This document shows, one piece after another, positions 15,047 through 23,634 of a stretch of 38,046 bases of DNA (its first letter is position 1; the number at the start of each line of letters is the position of its first letter). Source of the DNA: CAYTMY01 sp964618075 (lineage in GTDB: Bacteria; Bacillota; Clostridia; Eubacteriales; Anaerofustaceae); contig CAZTZO010000015.1 of NCBI GenBank assembly GCA_964618075.1, positions 1 through 38,046 of the forward strand, written 5' to 3'. The notes under the pieces are model-generated. The model saw only the letters and a list, made by a program, of their open reading frames with translations, was not told where the DNA came from and ran no database searches. The translations under genes were made by a program, and so were the position numbers.

Positions 15047-15784
15047 ATGAAAGATACTCTTATCAATCCAATAGAAACAACAAACGATATAAAAGAAGAT
15101 ATCCACTGTCGAACGCAGATGCTTTTGGGTAAGGACGCAGTAGAAAAGCTTAAAAAAGCAAAGATAGCCGTTATAGGCTTGGGAGGCGTTGGCGGCAGTG
15201 CGGCGGAAGCTTTAGCACGAAGCGGAGTAGGCAGACTTTTACTCATCGACTTTGATACACTAAGCGAAACGAATTTAAACCGTCAGCTGTTTGCGCTTCG
15301 CTCTGTGTTGGGCGAATATAAGACCGATGTTGCAAAAAAACGTATAGAAGACATCAACCCCGAATGCAGGGTGAGCACTCTGAAAATATTCATTGACGAA
15401 AAGGCGCTTAACGATGAATTTGTTAAAAATGAGCTTTTATCCTGCGACTATGTAATAGACGCTATTGACAGCGTGGCATCAAAGGTGTCTTTGGCTGTAT
15501 TTTGCAACAAAAATTCGCTTCACGAAATATCATGTATGGGTACCGGCAACAGAACGGATATTACAAAGCTTAAGGTATGCGATATATATTCGACACACGA
15601 CGATCCGCTTGCCCGTGCCATACGCCCGCTGTTAAAAAAAGCCGATATAAAAAGCCTCAAGTGCGTGTTTTCCGACGAAGCCCCGCTTGTGCGTTTAATA
15701 AAGCCGTCAAGCATGATTTTCGTTCCCTGCGCCGCTGGACTTATTGCCGCAAGAAATGCCGTATATGATGTGATAAGCGTTTAA
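15047..15784 (+). CDS. tcdA: tRNA threonylcarbamoyladenosine dehydratase (TcdA/CsdL family)
   Basis: A 245-residue E1-like enzyme of the ThiF/MoeB fold. TcdA uses ATP to cyclise N6-threonylcarbamoyladenosine at tRNA position 37, which improves decoding of ANN codons. The nucleotide motif GLGGVGG is at 44-50, followed by LLLIDFD (64-70) and the adenylation signature NLNRQ (76-80). The C-terminal part keeps SCMGTGNRTD, typical of TcdA rather than of ThiF or MoeB, which usually sit beside ThiS or MoaD. No sulfur-carrier gene is nearby. No ribosome site precedes the ATG, and a -10-like TATACT ends six bases upstream, so the message may be leaderless. Confidence 0.9.
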   Translation: MKDTLINPIETTNDIKEDIHCRTQMLLGKDAVEKLKKAKIAVIGLGGVGGSAAEALARSGVGRLLLIDFDTLSETNLNRQLFALRSVLGEYKTDVAKKRIEDINPECRVSTLKIFIDEKALNDEFVKNELLSCDYVIDAIDSVASKVSLAVFCNKNSLHEISCMGTGNRTDITKLKVCDIYSTHDDPLARAIRPLLKKADIKSLKCVFSDEAPLVRLIKPSSMIFVPCAAGLIAARNAVYDVISV

Positions 15785-15813
15785 TGCGCAATATTAAATT
15801 AAATGTAACTGCT

Positions 15814-15841
15814 TTGTAACTTTATAAAATCAGTTTATAAT
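15814..15841 (+). promoter_or_regulatory. Promoter of the YibE/F gene
   Basis: TTGTAA (15814-15819), a 16 bp spacer and TATAAT (15836-15841), about 45 bases before the ATG. Confidence 0.6.
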
Positions 15842-15886
15842 CATTATGTTTACATTATTACCAACCGCCATCGAAAGGATTTACCA

Positions 15887-17029
15887 ATGAAAAAGATAAT
15901 ACTATTTTTATCAGTGCTGCTATTTGTGTCAATAATGCCGTCGATAGCGTATGCAGACGATTCGCTTTCGAGTTTAACGCAAAGCACCGACCCGAATATT
16001 CAGTATTATAAGGGCAGGATCCTCTCTGTGGAAAACATTACCGATGAAGTCGATAAAACATTGACAGAAAATGAGATCAAGCAAACCTGTGAGGTGGAAA
16101 TACTCTCCGGCGAATTTAAGGGAAGAGTATACACGATAAGCGATACGGTTAACCTCACAAGCCCTGACAATAAGCTGTTGAAAACGAACGATCTTGTCAT
16201 GCTGTCTGCTCAGCTGACAAATAACGAGCAGGAAATAAATAACATTTATATATATGACTTCTACAGAACGACATGGCTTCTTGTCTTTGCACTGGCAGCT
16301 CTTATCATCTTTATTGTGACAACGCTGCTTAAATCTCTTCGAGTAGTCGTAAGCATTGTTGGCTTTATGGCGGCGTTTATATTTTACTTCGTACCCCTGA
16401 TGCTTCGCGGCGCTTCGCCAATATTATTGATGATACCCTTGTGCTTTATTATTGCGGCAATAAATATACTGTGGGATCTTTCTTTCTCGGTAAAAAATCT
16501 CATTGCTCTCGCTTCAAGCGTTATCGGAATAACCATAGCGGGATTTCTCGGTATGTTTTCCGAAAACCTAGCCTCTCTTATAGGGTTGGGCGAAAGCGAA
16601 ATAACAATGCTTATGTATTCGCCAGTACATACCGCCATGGACTTTACGGGTCTTACGTTTGCTCTTTCAATGGCTATGGGGCTGGGCGTAATGATAAGCG
16701 TATGCACCTCAATATGCGGAGCAATGGAGGAATTAAAATTGGCAAACTCGTACGTCGGCATGAAGGAAATGTTCAATTACGGTCTGCATGTGGGAAGAAC
16801 AGTCGTTTCCAGAAATGTTTTATCCATTGCCTTTGTCGCCTTCACTGCGGTTGTACCGACGTGGATAGTCTTTGCCGCTTACAGTACTCCCTTAAATCAG
16901 CTTCTAAACATGAACTATATTGCCACGGAGCTTTTCAGAGTGTTGTGCGTAATACTATCCATATGTCTGACAATGCCAATAACCGCATTTCTGTATTCGC
17001 GCACGACAAGAAAGCATACGTTATATTAG
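15887..17029 (+). CDS. YibE/F-family membrane protein
   Basis: A 380-residue protein with a cleavable signal peptide (1-23, ending AYADD). It has an extracytoplasmic beta-rich segment (about 28-125) containing CEVEILSGEFKGR, then seven or eight membrane helices from 130 to the end. The helix block carries the family pattern MYSPVHTAMDFTGLTFA and GAMEELK. YibE/F proteins are widespread in Firmicutes. Transport has been suggested but no function is established. AAAGGA precedes the start. The small membrane protein 120 bases downstream is in the same orientation and may be co-expressed. Confidence 0.85.
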   Translation: MKKIILFLSVLLFVSIMPSIAYADDSLSSLTQSTDPNIQYYKGRILSVENITDEVDKTLTENEIKQTCEVEILSGEFKGRVYTISDTVNLTSPDNKLLKTNDLVMLSAQLTNNEQEINNIYIYDFYRTTWLLVFALAALIIFIVTTLLKSLRVVVSIVGFMAAFIFYFVPLMLRGASPILLMIPLCFIIAAINILWDLSFSVKNLIALASSVIGITIAGFLGMFSENLASLIGLGESEITMLMYSPVHTAMDFTGLTFALSMAMGLGVMISVCTSICGAMEELKLANSYVGMKEMFNYGLHVGRTVVSRNVLSIAFVAFTAVVPTWIVFAAYSTPLNQLLNMNYIATELFRVLCVILSICLTMPITAFLYSRTTRKHTLY

Positions 17030-17149
17030 ATTTTTAAATAACAAAATAATAAATTACATTAAAAATCATACTTTCGCTACTTTGTTATGTTATAGTAATA
17101 AAAGCATGAGGCTTTTCTATTAACGAATATAACACAGGAGGATTTTCCT

Positions 17150-17377
17150 ATGGCTAACAATAAAAAAAACGCACCACCGAGCATATCAGAGCTTTTGCGT
17201 AACCCCGATATTCAGGCGGCACTTTTGATAATGGTGGGTGGTATACTCATTGCTTTTCTCGGAGGAACCTTCTTAAAGAGCATACCGACCTTGCAAATGC
17301 TTGCCATATTTGCCGGCGCTGTTATATCCTTCACAGCAACCGAAAGAATAATGAAAATATTAGACAACAATAAATAA
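17150..17377 (+). CDS. Small membrane protein of unknown function (75 residues)
   Basis: The protein has a polar, lysine- and proline-containing N-terminus and two predicted helices (about 22-44 and 48-64) joined by a short turn. This suggests a hairpin in the cytoplasmic membrane. A strong AGGAGG lies seven bases before the ATG, which supports a real gene. The only promoter element seen is TATAGT at 17091-17096. It is not a recognised family to me. A terminator stands about 170 bases downstream. Confidence 0.7.
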   Translation: MANNKKNAPPSISELLRNPDIQAALLIMVGGILIAFLGGTFLKSIPTLQMLAIFAGAVISFTATERIMKILDNNK

Positions 17378-17544
17378 ATATCTTTACAAAAGACAAAGCT
17401 TTATCAAGTGGCAACACTCTTTTTGCTTGGCGAAGTTCTTTGACTAAAGAAAGGTTTTATCTATTATTAACAGTAGGGCTTTTAATAATCACCTATTAAA
17501 GCGTTAGTGTCTGATAAATATCATTAACAAATATTTAAAAAAGC

Positions 17545-17582
17545 GATCCTCTTTATTCAACATAAAGAGGATCTTTTATTTT
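17545..17582. terminator. Bidirectional terminator
   Basis: A perfect 12 bp stem GATCCTCTTTAT/ATAAAGAGGATC has a T-rich tail on the plus strand and six Ts on the minus strand. It serves the converging small membrane protein and cysteine-rich genes. Confidence 0.85.
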
Positions 17583-17591
17583 TTGAATAAT

Positions 17592-18257
17592 TCAGCCCAA
17601 TTCAGACGGGAAAAACTGCGGGAAAGGCGTTGCAGCTTCGTCAAGAAACGTCTGGCAGAAGTTGATATCGCAGGGCTCGTCGCAGCATTCGGGCGGTATC
17701 TCACAGAAGCCGAAGTTCGGCATTTTGAGCTGTACGTTCGATACTACCTTTATTATGAAAAAGAAGCCCAAAGACAAACGAAGCGTATTGGCATTGTCAA
17801 CGCTCACGCAGCCCGTTTCAACGAAGCTCTCTGCGATGGGGTAAAACCTTCCTTGTCTTAAATATGTTCTGGGCGCATACATTGTCAACTCGATAGGTAT
17901 ACGTACGGTGTTATCCTTCTGTACCTCGTTTGCGCACATCGGGCAGGCGGGAAGCCTGAATACTGCTTTGTCGCATTTTCTTTTAAGTACGACATACACA
18001 TCTACGCATAAAACAGCCTTAAGCAGGGCGTTATTGTCGTCTTTTTCCGTGAAAAACGGCTGGTTCTCATAGTGCTCGACCCTCGCAGATGAAAATTCGG
18101 TGTGCATATAGCAGTAGTCGTCGAGATCCCCGTTAGGTAAATCTATGGCAAAAAGCAGATTCTCCAGACATTCCCTTTTACTGCACGAATCGTAAACCTT
18201 TTCTTCCACAAGACAATCGACGCATCTTTTTGTAGAGGTATTCAATCTATCCTCCAA
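17592..18257 (-). CDS. Cysteine-rich protein of unknown function
   Basis: A 221-residue protein with 15 cysteines, including RCVDC, CPMC, a CC pair and a Cys cluster near the C-terminus, and no membrane helix or signal peptide. The start is a TTG at 18257, because AAGGAGG lies eight bases upstream. The frame stays open 43 codons further but has no ribosome site there. The opening segment VEEKVYDSCSKRECLEN recalls uncharacterised clostridial proteins I associate with spore-surface or metal-binding roles, but I cannot name a domain. It is divergent from comM and ends at a bidirectional terminator. The regular cysteine spacing suggests disulfide cross-linking or zinc binding; that is inference. 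Confidence 0.7.
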   Translation of the reverse strand: MEDRLNTSTKRCVDCLVEEKVYDSCSKRECLENLLFAIDLPNGDLDDYCYMHTEFSSARVEHYENQPFFTEKDDNNALLKAVLCVDVYVVLKRKCDKAVFRLPACPMCANEVQKDNTVRIPIELTMYAPRTYLRQGRFYPIAESFVETGCVSVDNANTLRLSLGFFFIIKVVSNVQLKMPNFGFCEIPPECCDEPCDINFCQTFLDEAATPFPQFFPSELG

Positions 18258-18386
18258 GTTGTTTTCCTCCTTGCTGATGAAATAATCATTTTCATTTACA
18301 TAATATGAAGAAAAGAGAAAAAAGTTCATCAATAAAAAAGGGATTTTCGAGTTTGCGTGTAAATATATATCAGGAGGTATAAACAC

Positions 18387-19946
18387 ATGCTGTCAAAAAT
18401 ATTTTCTTCCTCCCTTTTTGGGATGAATGCACAAACAATAACTGTGGAAACCGACGTCAACAGCGGACACAGTTCATTTTTCATGGTCGGTCTGGCGGAA
18501 GGGGCCGTACGCGAAGCGGAAAAGAGAGTGACCGGAGCTTTACGAAACAACGGGTTTGATTTTCCTCAAAACAAAGTAACCGTTAATCTTGCACCCGCAG
18601 ATATAAAAAAAGAAGGCTCGCTTTTCGACCTTCCCCTTGCTATAGGGCTTTTGATATCGTCAGGACAACTGAATCCTAAGATTGATCTATCCGAGTTTAT
18701 CATTATGGGGGAGCTTTCCTTAGACGGTTCGCTTAAGCCTGTCAGGGGAGTCCTTCCCATGGCTGCCGACGCAGTTAAGCGCGGATTTTGTAAATTTCTT
18801 TTACCGTGTGAAAATGCAAAGGAGGCTTCTCTTGCCGAGGGAAGCGAGGTATACGCAATCAGAGATATTCGTCAGGCGGCCGATTACATTGCGGGAGTTG
18901 TAGATATAGCGCCATATTCAGACATTAATTCATTAAGTGAGAATGCCTCAAGCTATGATGTTGATTTCTGTGAGGTGAAAGGACAACAGCATGTAAAAAG
19001 AGCCATGGAGATTGCTGCGGCAGGCTCTCACAATATGCTTATGGTCGGTTCGCCGGGAAGCGGTAAAACCATGCTTGCAAGAAGAATGCCGACTATTCTG
19101 CCTTCCATGAGCAGAGCTGAAAGTATAGAAGTGACAATGCTTTACTCGGCAGCGGGAATGATAAAAAGAGATTCCCCTCTTATCACAAAACGCCCTTTCA
19201 GAGCAGTTCATCATACATGCTCTCCGATTGCTCTCGTCGGCGGAGGACGGGTACCCAAGCCGGGAGAGATATCGCTTTCACATGCAGGAGTATTGTTTTT
19301 AGACGAGTTCGCTGAATTCGCCAAAGCGTCGCTCGAGGTATTGCGTCAGCCTATGGAGGACAACAAGGTGATGCTCTCACGAGTAAACGCTTCACTTGAA
19401 TATCCCGCCGATTTTATGTTGCTTGCAAGCATGAATCCATGCCCTTGCGGATATTTAAACGATAAAAGACATCGCTGCACTTGCTCGGCAGCCGCTATAG
19501 AGAGATATCACCACAAAATAAGCGGGCCGCTGTTGGATAGAATAGATATCGTTGCAAACGTGAATGTTGAAAAGTTTGACGCACTGACCGATAAAGAATC
19601 TCACGAGGAGACCAGCGCGGTGATACGTGCTCGCGTAAACGCAGCAAGGCTTATGCAAATGCAAAGATATGAAAACGAAAAGATTCTTAATAACTCACAG
19701 TTAAGCTCTCTTATGCTGGAAAAATACTGTGCGCTTAATAAAGAAGAGCTTTCTCTTATGAGAGCGGCATTCGATATGTACGATCTTTCGGCGCGGGCGT
19801 ATCACAGAGTACTTAAGCTTGCAAGAACGATAGCCGACTTAAACGCAGAGGAAAATATAAACGTATCTCATCTTGCTGAAGCTTTGCAATACAGGGGAAT
19901 GGATATACATACCTTATCGCCCGGGTCTTATTCGCTCATCGCTTAA
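18387..19946 (+). CDS. comM: ComM/YifB magnesium-chelatase-like AAA+ ATPase
   Basis: A 519-residue AAA+ protein with an N-terminal Lon-like S5/S24 fold (about 1-165), a Mg-chelatase core and a C-terminal domain. Walker A is GSPGSGKT (221-228), Walker B VLFLDEF (302-308), and the four-cysteine patch is NPCPCGY...RCTC (350-366). The family drives branch migration during integration of transforming DNA in naturally competent bacteria and is also widespread in others. AGGAGG precedes the start. Length is standard, and both Walker motifs and the sensor LLDRIDI are intact. No dprA or topA neighbour is seen here, although these often accompany comM in Firmicutes. Confidence 0.95.
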   Translation: MLSKIFSSSLFGMNAQTITVETDVNSGHSSFFMVGLAEGAVREAEKRVTGALRNNGFDFPQNKVTVNLAPADIKKEGSLFDLPLAIGLLISSGQLNPKIDLSEFIIMGELSLDGSLKPVRGVLPMAADAVKRGFCKFLLPCENAKEASLAEGSEVYAIRDIRQAADYIAGVVDIAPYSDINSLSENASSYDVDFCEVKGQQHVKRAMEIAAAGSHNMLMVGSPGSGKTMLARRMPTILPSMSRAESIEVTMLYSAAGMIKRDSPLITKRPFRAVHHTCSPIALVGGGRVPKPGEISLSHAGVLFLDEFAEFAKASLEVLRQPMEDNKVMLSRVNASLEYPADFMLLASMNPCPCGYLNDKRHRCTCSAAAIERYHHKISGPLLDRIDIVANVNVEKFDALTDKESHEETSAVIRARVNAARLMQMQRYENEKILNNSQLSSLMLEKYCALNKEELSLMRAAFDMYDLSARAYHRVLKLARTIADLNAEENINVSHLAEALQYRGMDIHTLSPGSYSLIA

Positions 19947-19978
19947 CAAAAAAGAGCTTGGTAATATTACCAGGCTCT
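19947..19978 (-). terminator. Terminator overlapping the LysR stop codon
   Basis: The minus strand forms AGAGCCTGGTAAT/ATTACCAAGCTCT followed by six Ts. The stem includes two bases of the LysR stop codon (19977-19979), a very compact 3' end facing the end of comM. Confidence 0.85.
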
Positions 19979-20897
19979 ACAATATTTCAAAATCGCCGTA
20001 TTGCTGCGTTATATTTTTCAAAAAAGTACGTTCCGAATCCCAGATATGCTCGTTGTCGGGATACATAAGACAAAGATGTACAGGCATCGGACAGTCGATT
20101 ACAGGGCGAGTCACTATGAAGCCTTCCTCTATGTATACGTTTTTGTATGCGTTCAGAAGAGGTCGTATACTGATGCTTTCCTCAAAAGCAGCTACGGTTT
20201 TCATGAGGTTTTCTTCCTGATATACCTGTAGATCGACGTCGCAGTTGACACTTTTGAGCTTTTCGACGTACGGGAAGTCATTAGGGGATTGATAAAGCAG
20301 CACACTCTTTTCTCTGAGATCCTCAAGCACGACATCGTCCTTTTTTGCAAGCACATTTCTCGAATTGATATACAGCGCAAATTCGCTTCTCTTTAAAATG
20401 GCGATAGACATCGCGTGTTCTATAGCGTATTTCTTTGTACGCGGTATATGCTCGGGTACCCTGTAAAACAGTCCAAACCTGAAAGCAGGGGATTCTCCTT
20501 TTTCCATTTTGCTGCTTAACAGAGGATGAAAATGCATGTTTATGTTTATATCGGGATTTGTTTGCTGCATAGCTATTATTGCCGTGATCACATCAAAAGG
20601 AGTTGTGCCGGAAACCGTGATATCTATTGGTCGCCTGGAGGATTCGGTCATGGCATACTTTTTCCAATTATCGACATAGCTGAGCATTAAGCGTGCGTCC
20701 TTTAATACCATTTCACCGTATTTCGTAAGATACGTGCCGTTTTGAGTACGCTTTATAATGGGATATCCCAGTTCGTTTTCAATAGCCTTTATTGCACAAG
20801 TAATAGCAGGCTGCGTGCAGTAAAGCATTTTTGCTGCCTTGTTCATCGAACCGCATTCTATTACAGTTACAAGATACTGAAGATGTTCGAGCTGCAT
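19977..20897 (-). CDS. LysR-family transcriptional regulator
   Basis: A 306-residue regulator with an N-terminal winged helix-turn-helix (about 1-60; LEHLQYLVTVIECGSMNKAAKMLYCTQPAI quoted in part as MNKAAKMLYCTQPAI) and a periplasmic-binding-like effector domain (about 90-300). Such proteins usually activate a divergently transcribed operon when a pathway intermediate binds. The gene faces the SnoaL-SMP30-carrier operon across a 625 bp intergenic region, the classical arrangement, so that operon is its likely target. Length and domain order are normal. It has its own promoter (20954-20981) and a terminator that overlaps its stop codon. Confidence 0.93.
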   Translation of the reverse strand: MQLEHLQYLVTVIECGSMNKAAKMLYCTQPAITCAIKAIENELGYPIIKRTQNGTYLTKYGEMVLKDARLMLSYVDNWKKYAMTESSRRPIDITVSGTTPFDVITAIIAMQQTNPDININMHFHPLLSSKMEKGESPAFRFGLFYRVPEHIPRTKKYAIEHAMSIAILKRSEFALYINSRNVLAKKDDVVLEDLREKSVLLYQSPNDFPYVEKLKSVNCDVDLQVYQEENLMKTVAAFEESISIRPLLNAYKNVYIEEGFIVTRPVIDCPMPVHLCLMYPDNEHIWDSERTFLKNITQQYGDFEIL

Positions 20898-20953
20898 AAA
20901 TCGACCTCTTATTATTATATTCGTGAAAAGAAATCGTGTTTTTATATAATTCT

Positions 20954-20981
20954 ATTATAGTGCAAAATATTGACAATACAA
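20954..20981 (-). promoter_or_regulatory. Promoter of the LysR gene
   Basis: The minus strand has TTGTAT (20976-20981), a 16 bp spacer and TATAAT (20954-20959). Confidence 0.55.
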
Positions 20982-21327
20982 CATAAATGATTGATAGAAA
21001 GTTAATATGTTAAGCTTATACCATATTAATATTATTTATATGCCATAATTGCCTTTTCCCTTATTCGAAAACCTGTCAATTTGCCACTTGCTTACATTTC
21101 GTTAACTTATTTGTCATAAACGGTCAATATCTGCCTATAAAAAATAAACGATAAAGCTAATTTTCGCTTACAGGGCTATTATGAGCCTTTTGTAAACGCA
21201 ATTCCAATATTACGTCTTTTTTAAGCTTTTTTTAACATGTTTATTTACTTAAATTATTATTCCGATAAATGAACATGCTCAAATTATAAGATAGCTCGAC
21301 TGTAAAAATAGTTGCTATTGTGAATTA

Positions 21328-21433
21328 TTGTACATAAATATATTTATGCAATCTTGTACATGAACGACAATAAACAATTACTATATAGGATAATTTTTTA
21401 TGATTATTTGTATTATACAAAAAATGTTATACT
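21328..21433 (+). promoter_or_regulatory. Probable LysR-controlled promoter region of the SnoaL operon
   Basis: Three dyad or repeated motifs precede the operon. TTGTACAT occurs twice (21328-21335 and 21354-21361), ATAAATA/TATTTAT forms a 14 bp palindrome at 21334-21347, and TTGTATTATACAA (21408-21420) is a palindrome of exact T-N11-A form, the LysR-box shape. A -10-like TATACT (21428-21433) follows without a proper -35, as expected for an activator-dependent promoter. The leader would be about 85 nt. The rest of 20898-21522 is AT-rich with no reading frame. Confidence 0.45.
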
Positions 21434-21522
21434 TTTATTAAAGATATTACGATACGCTCTAATAAAGGCTGTAAAGCGTTAAAACGCATAAATAGTTATA
21501 AATAATTACGGAGGCATTTATC

Positions 21523-22191
21523 ATGGATATCAGTGAACGAGAGCTGCAAAGGTTTAGCAATGCAGCAGACACAAATGAAATTGCGATGATGCTCGGTCGC
21601 TATGTAACCTTAATGGATCAGATGGAAGCAATGCCGATATACGAGGAATTGTTTGCCAAAAATGACCCCGAGGTAAGCGTAGAGTATGACACCTGCGGCA
21701 GCTATGTAGGGCCGGAGCACACGAAGGCTTTCTTTGAGGATTTTGCCGCAAAGCTGTCTGACTGGAAAACAAAGAGAGGCTGGCTTGATTTTCACGATGC
21801 CGCAACTCCCGAAATAATCATCAGCAATGATGGTAAGAGAGCAAAAGCAATGTGGAGTCTGCTTTCTCCAAAAGCAAAGTCTGCCACACCTATATCAGGC
21901 GTTTCTGCAGGAAGAACGCTTATGGCTTTTTGGCAGGCAGGAAAGATGCATTGGGAGCTGGTAAAGACGGATGACGGCTGGAAAATCCTCAATTTTCATC
22001 TTATCACTTATTTCACTGCACCGTTTGAAAGCGGATGGCTCAAACAGAGCGAATGTCACAGAGAAGAGCCTTTCTGGAGCATGAATCCTGACAAAAGAGC
22101 ACGATTCTATGTATATCATCCCGATCAGGTTTACGTGAAGGGCGCTCAGTACACATGGGGGCCGTATCTGCCCGATGAAGGCACATTTTAA
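21523..22191 (+). CDS. SnoaL/NTF2-like protein, paralogue 1
   Basis: A 222-residue protein whose first 170 residues fit the NTF2-like cone fold of SnoaL-type cyclases, dehydratases and isomerases: an N-terminal helix pair with Tyr27 and Asp32 (GRYVTLMD), a region with His91 (LDFHDAATPEI), then strands WELVKTDDGWKIL. The Tyr-x4-Asp pair recalls the catalytic pair of bile acid 7-alpha-dehydratase BaiE and relatives, but the substrate is unknown. A C-terminal extension ending WGPYLPDEGTF is shared by the two paralogues downstream and is not part of a minimal SnoaL domain. It is first in a five-gene operon, with GGAGG eight bases before the ATG and 30 bases to the next gene. Confidence 0.8.
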   Translation: MDISERELQRFSNAADTNEIAMMLGRYVTLMDQMEAMPIYEELFAKNDPEVSVEYDTCGSYVGPEHTKAFFEDFAAKLSDWKTKRGWLDFHDAATPEIIISNDGKRAKAMWSLLSPKAKSATPISGVSAGRTLMAFWQAGKMHWELVKTDDGWKILNFHLITYFTAPFESGWLKQSECHREEPFWSMNPDKRARFYVYHPDQVYVKGAQYTWGPYLPDEGTF

Positions 22192-22221
22192 TTTCAAAGT
22201 GGTATTGGAAAGGTAAATAAA

Positions 22222-22884
22222 ATGGAAGTTAATATAACAGAAAAACAATATGAACGTCTTGTAAGGGCGGCTGATATAACCGAAATACAAAGGCTTATGG
22301 CGACTTATGTTAAGTATATGAGCAAAATGGACGCTTGCGGTGCCTTTGAAAAGACCTTTGATGTGGGTAATCAGGATTTGAGTATTGAGCTTGCAGAATC
22401 AGGACGCTACGACACAGGCGAGCATGTCGAAGAATTTATGACGGCATATGACAAATATCTTCAGGATCCATCTGATAAGAGAGGCTGGATGGAGCTGGAA
22501 AACATTTGTAATCCTACGGTCGTGGTCAACAAAGAGCATACGCGCGCACGCGGATACTGGACTGTAATTGCGCCTTCTTCGAAGTGGGCCGTTCCGTATC
22601 CCTGTGACAGTGAAAAGCTGACAGCCTATTGGGGGTGCGGCAAATATTTATGTGAATTTATTAAAACAAAAGACGCTTGGAAAATCCTTAAGCTTAAAAA
22701 AGTCATGTTCCTTCGTAGCCCCTTCGAATATGGCTGGTTCCAGCAGCCCGACTGCGTTCATATGCCTGCGCTGCAAGACGTACATCCGGACAGCGAGCCC
22801 GACTATCAGAATGTGTACAACGCGGATTACGGCTGCGCAAGCGGCGGAATCGAATGGGGCCCGTATTTAGACGAGAATTTTTAG
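22222..22884 (+). CDS. SnoaL/NTF2-like protein, paralogue 2 (altered acidic residue)
   Basis: A 220-residue homologue of its neighbours with the same layout: helix pair (ITEIQRLMATYVKYMSKMD), KRGWMELEN, the strand block KTKDAWKIL, the SPFEYGWFQQPD loop and the C-terminal WGPYLDENF. Tyr29 is kept, but the residue aligned with Asp32 of paralogue 1 is Ser34, and the histidine region has become glutamate/asparagine. It may have changed chemistry or serve as a non-catalytic partner. AAAGG precedes the start. The downstream gene's AGGAGG immediately follows this stop codon, indicating tight coupling. NTF2-like assignment is by visible pattern only. Confidence 0.78.
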   Translation: MEVNITEKQYERLVRAADITEIQRLMATYVKYMSKMDACGAFEKTFDVGNQDLSIELAESGRYDTGEHVEEFMTAYDKYLQDPSDKRGWMELENICNPTVVVNKEHTRARGYWTVIAPSSKWAVPYPCDSEKLTAYWGCGKYLCEFIKTKDAWKILKLKKVMFLRSPFEYGWFQQPDCVHMPALQDVHPDSEPDYQNVYNADYGCASGGIEWGPYLDENF

Positions 22885-22896
22885 GAGGATATGACA

Positions 22897-23553
22897 ATGG
22901 ATAAAAAAGAATTGGATCATCTGCTGCGCGGTGCAGACATTATAGATATACAAATGATAATGGGCAAATATCTTTCATATCTCGATCAAGTCGATTTTAA
23001 AGGTATTTACAGCCTTATGGCAAAGGAGCATCCGGAGTTGACATATGAAATGGTGGAGGACGGTGCTTATATCGGCCCCGAAACCGTAGGTAAATATATG
23101 ATGGACGAACACGAGCATCTCAATAACAACCCGAATCAGATGAAGGGTTGGGTGGGACTGCAAAACGTATTGACCCCGCGTATTGTATTTAATGAGGACG
23201 GCACTCGCGCCAAGGCTCAATTTAACCAGCTTAGCCCTCATGCAATGGCTATCGCTCCATACCCCGGAAACGAGCATTTGCCCACCGTGTATTGGTTTAT
23301 CGGAAAATACGACAACGAGTTTATAAAAATAGACGAGGAATGGAAGCTTTTAAAAACGCACATCTGTGCCTACTCGCGTACGTCATATAAGGAAGGCTGG
23401 GTAAAAGACCCCGACGCTCGACGCATTTTTCATCCGAATGCGCAGCCTCCTCAGCAAAAGGGACGCATTTATACTTACCATTCGGACGCTGTGTACTCAA
23501 AAGACGGCAACTGGACATGGGGGCCGCATCTTCCCAAGGACGGAGAGTTTTAG
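22897..23553 (+). CDS. SnoaL/NTF2-like protein, paralogue 3
   Basis: A 218-residue third paralogue. Tyr25 and Asp30 (GKYLSYLD) match the acid pair of paralogue 1, but its His91 is replaced (LQNVLTP). The C-terminal module YTYHSDAVYSKDGNWTWGPHL is very close to paralogue 1. The start is set at 22897, not the ATG six bases earlier, because AGGAGG then sits eight bases upstream and the N-terminus aligns with the other copies. The gap from gene 2 is 12 bases. About 80 bases separate it from the lactonase-like gene. Three tandem paralogues in one operon suggest a hetero-oligomer or successive steps on related intermediates. Confidence 0.8.
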   Translation: MDKKELDHLLRGADIIDIQMIMGKYLSYLDQVDFKGIYSLMAKEHPELTYEMVEDGAYIGPETVGKYMMDEHEHLNNNPNQMKGWVGLQNVLTPRIVFNEDGTRAKAQFNQLSPHAMAIAPYPGNEHLPTVYWFIGKYDNEFIKIDEEWKLLKTHICAYSRTSYKEGWVKDPDARRIFHPNAQPPQQKGRIYTYHSDAVYSKDGNWTWGPHLPKDGEF

Positions 23554-23634
23554 TTCGAAGCCTTATGTTAAGATAAAGTAAATATAGGCTGATAAGTGTC
23601 TTCTTTATGTAAGAACACAACGAAAGGAACGATT

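Noticed and set aside
17583..17861. A 92-codon plus-strand frame near 17.7 kb
   Set aside because: It overlaps the cysteine-rich gene, which has a perfect ribosome site and terminator, and the frame begins inside a terminator tail.
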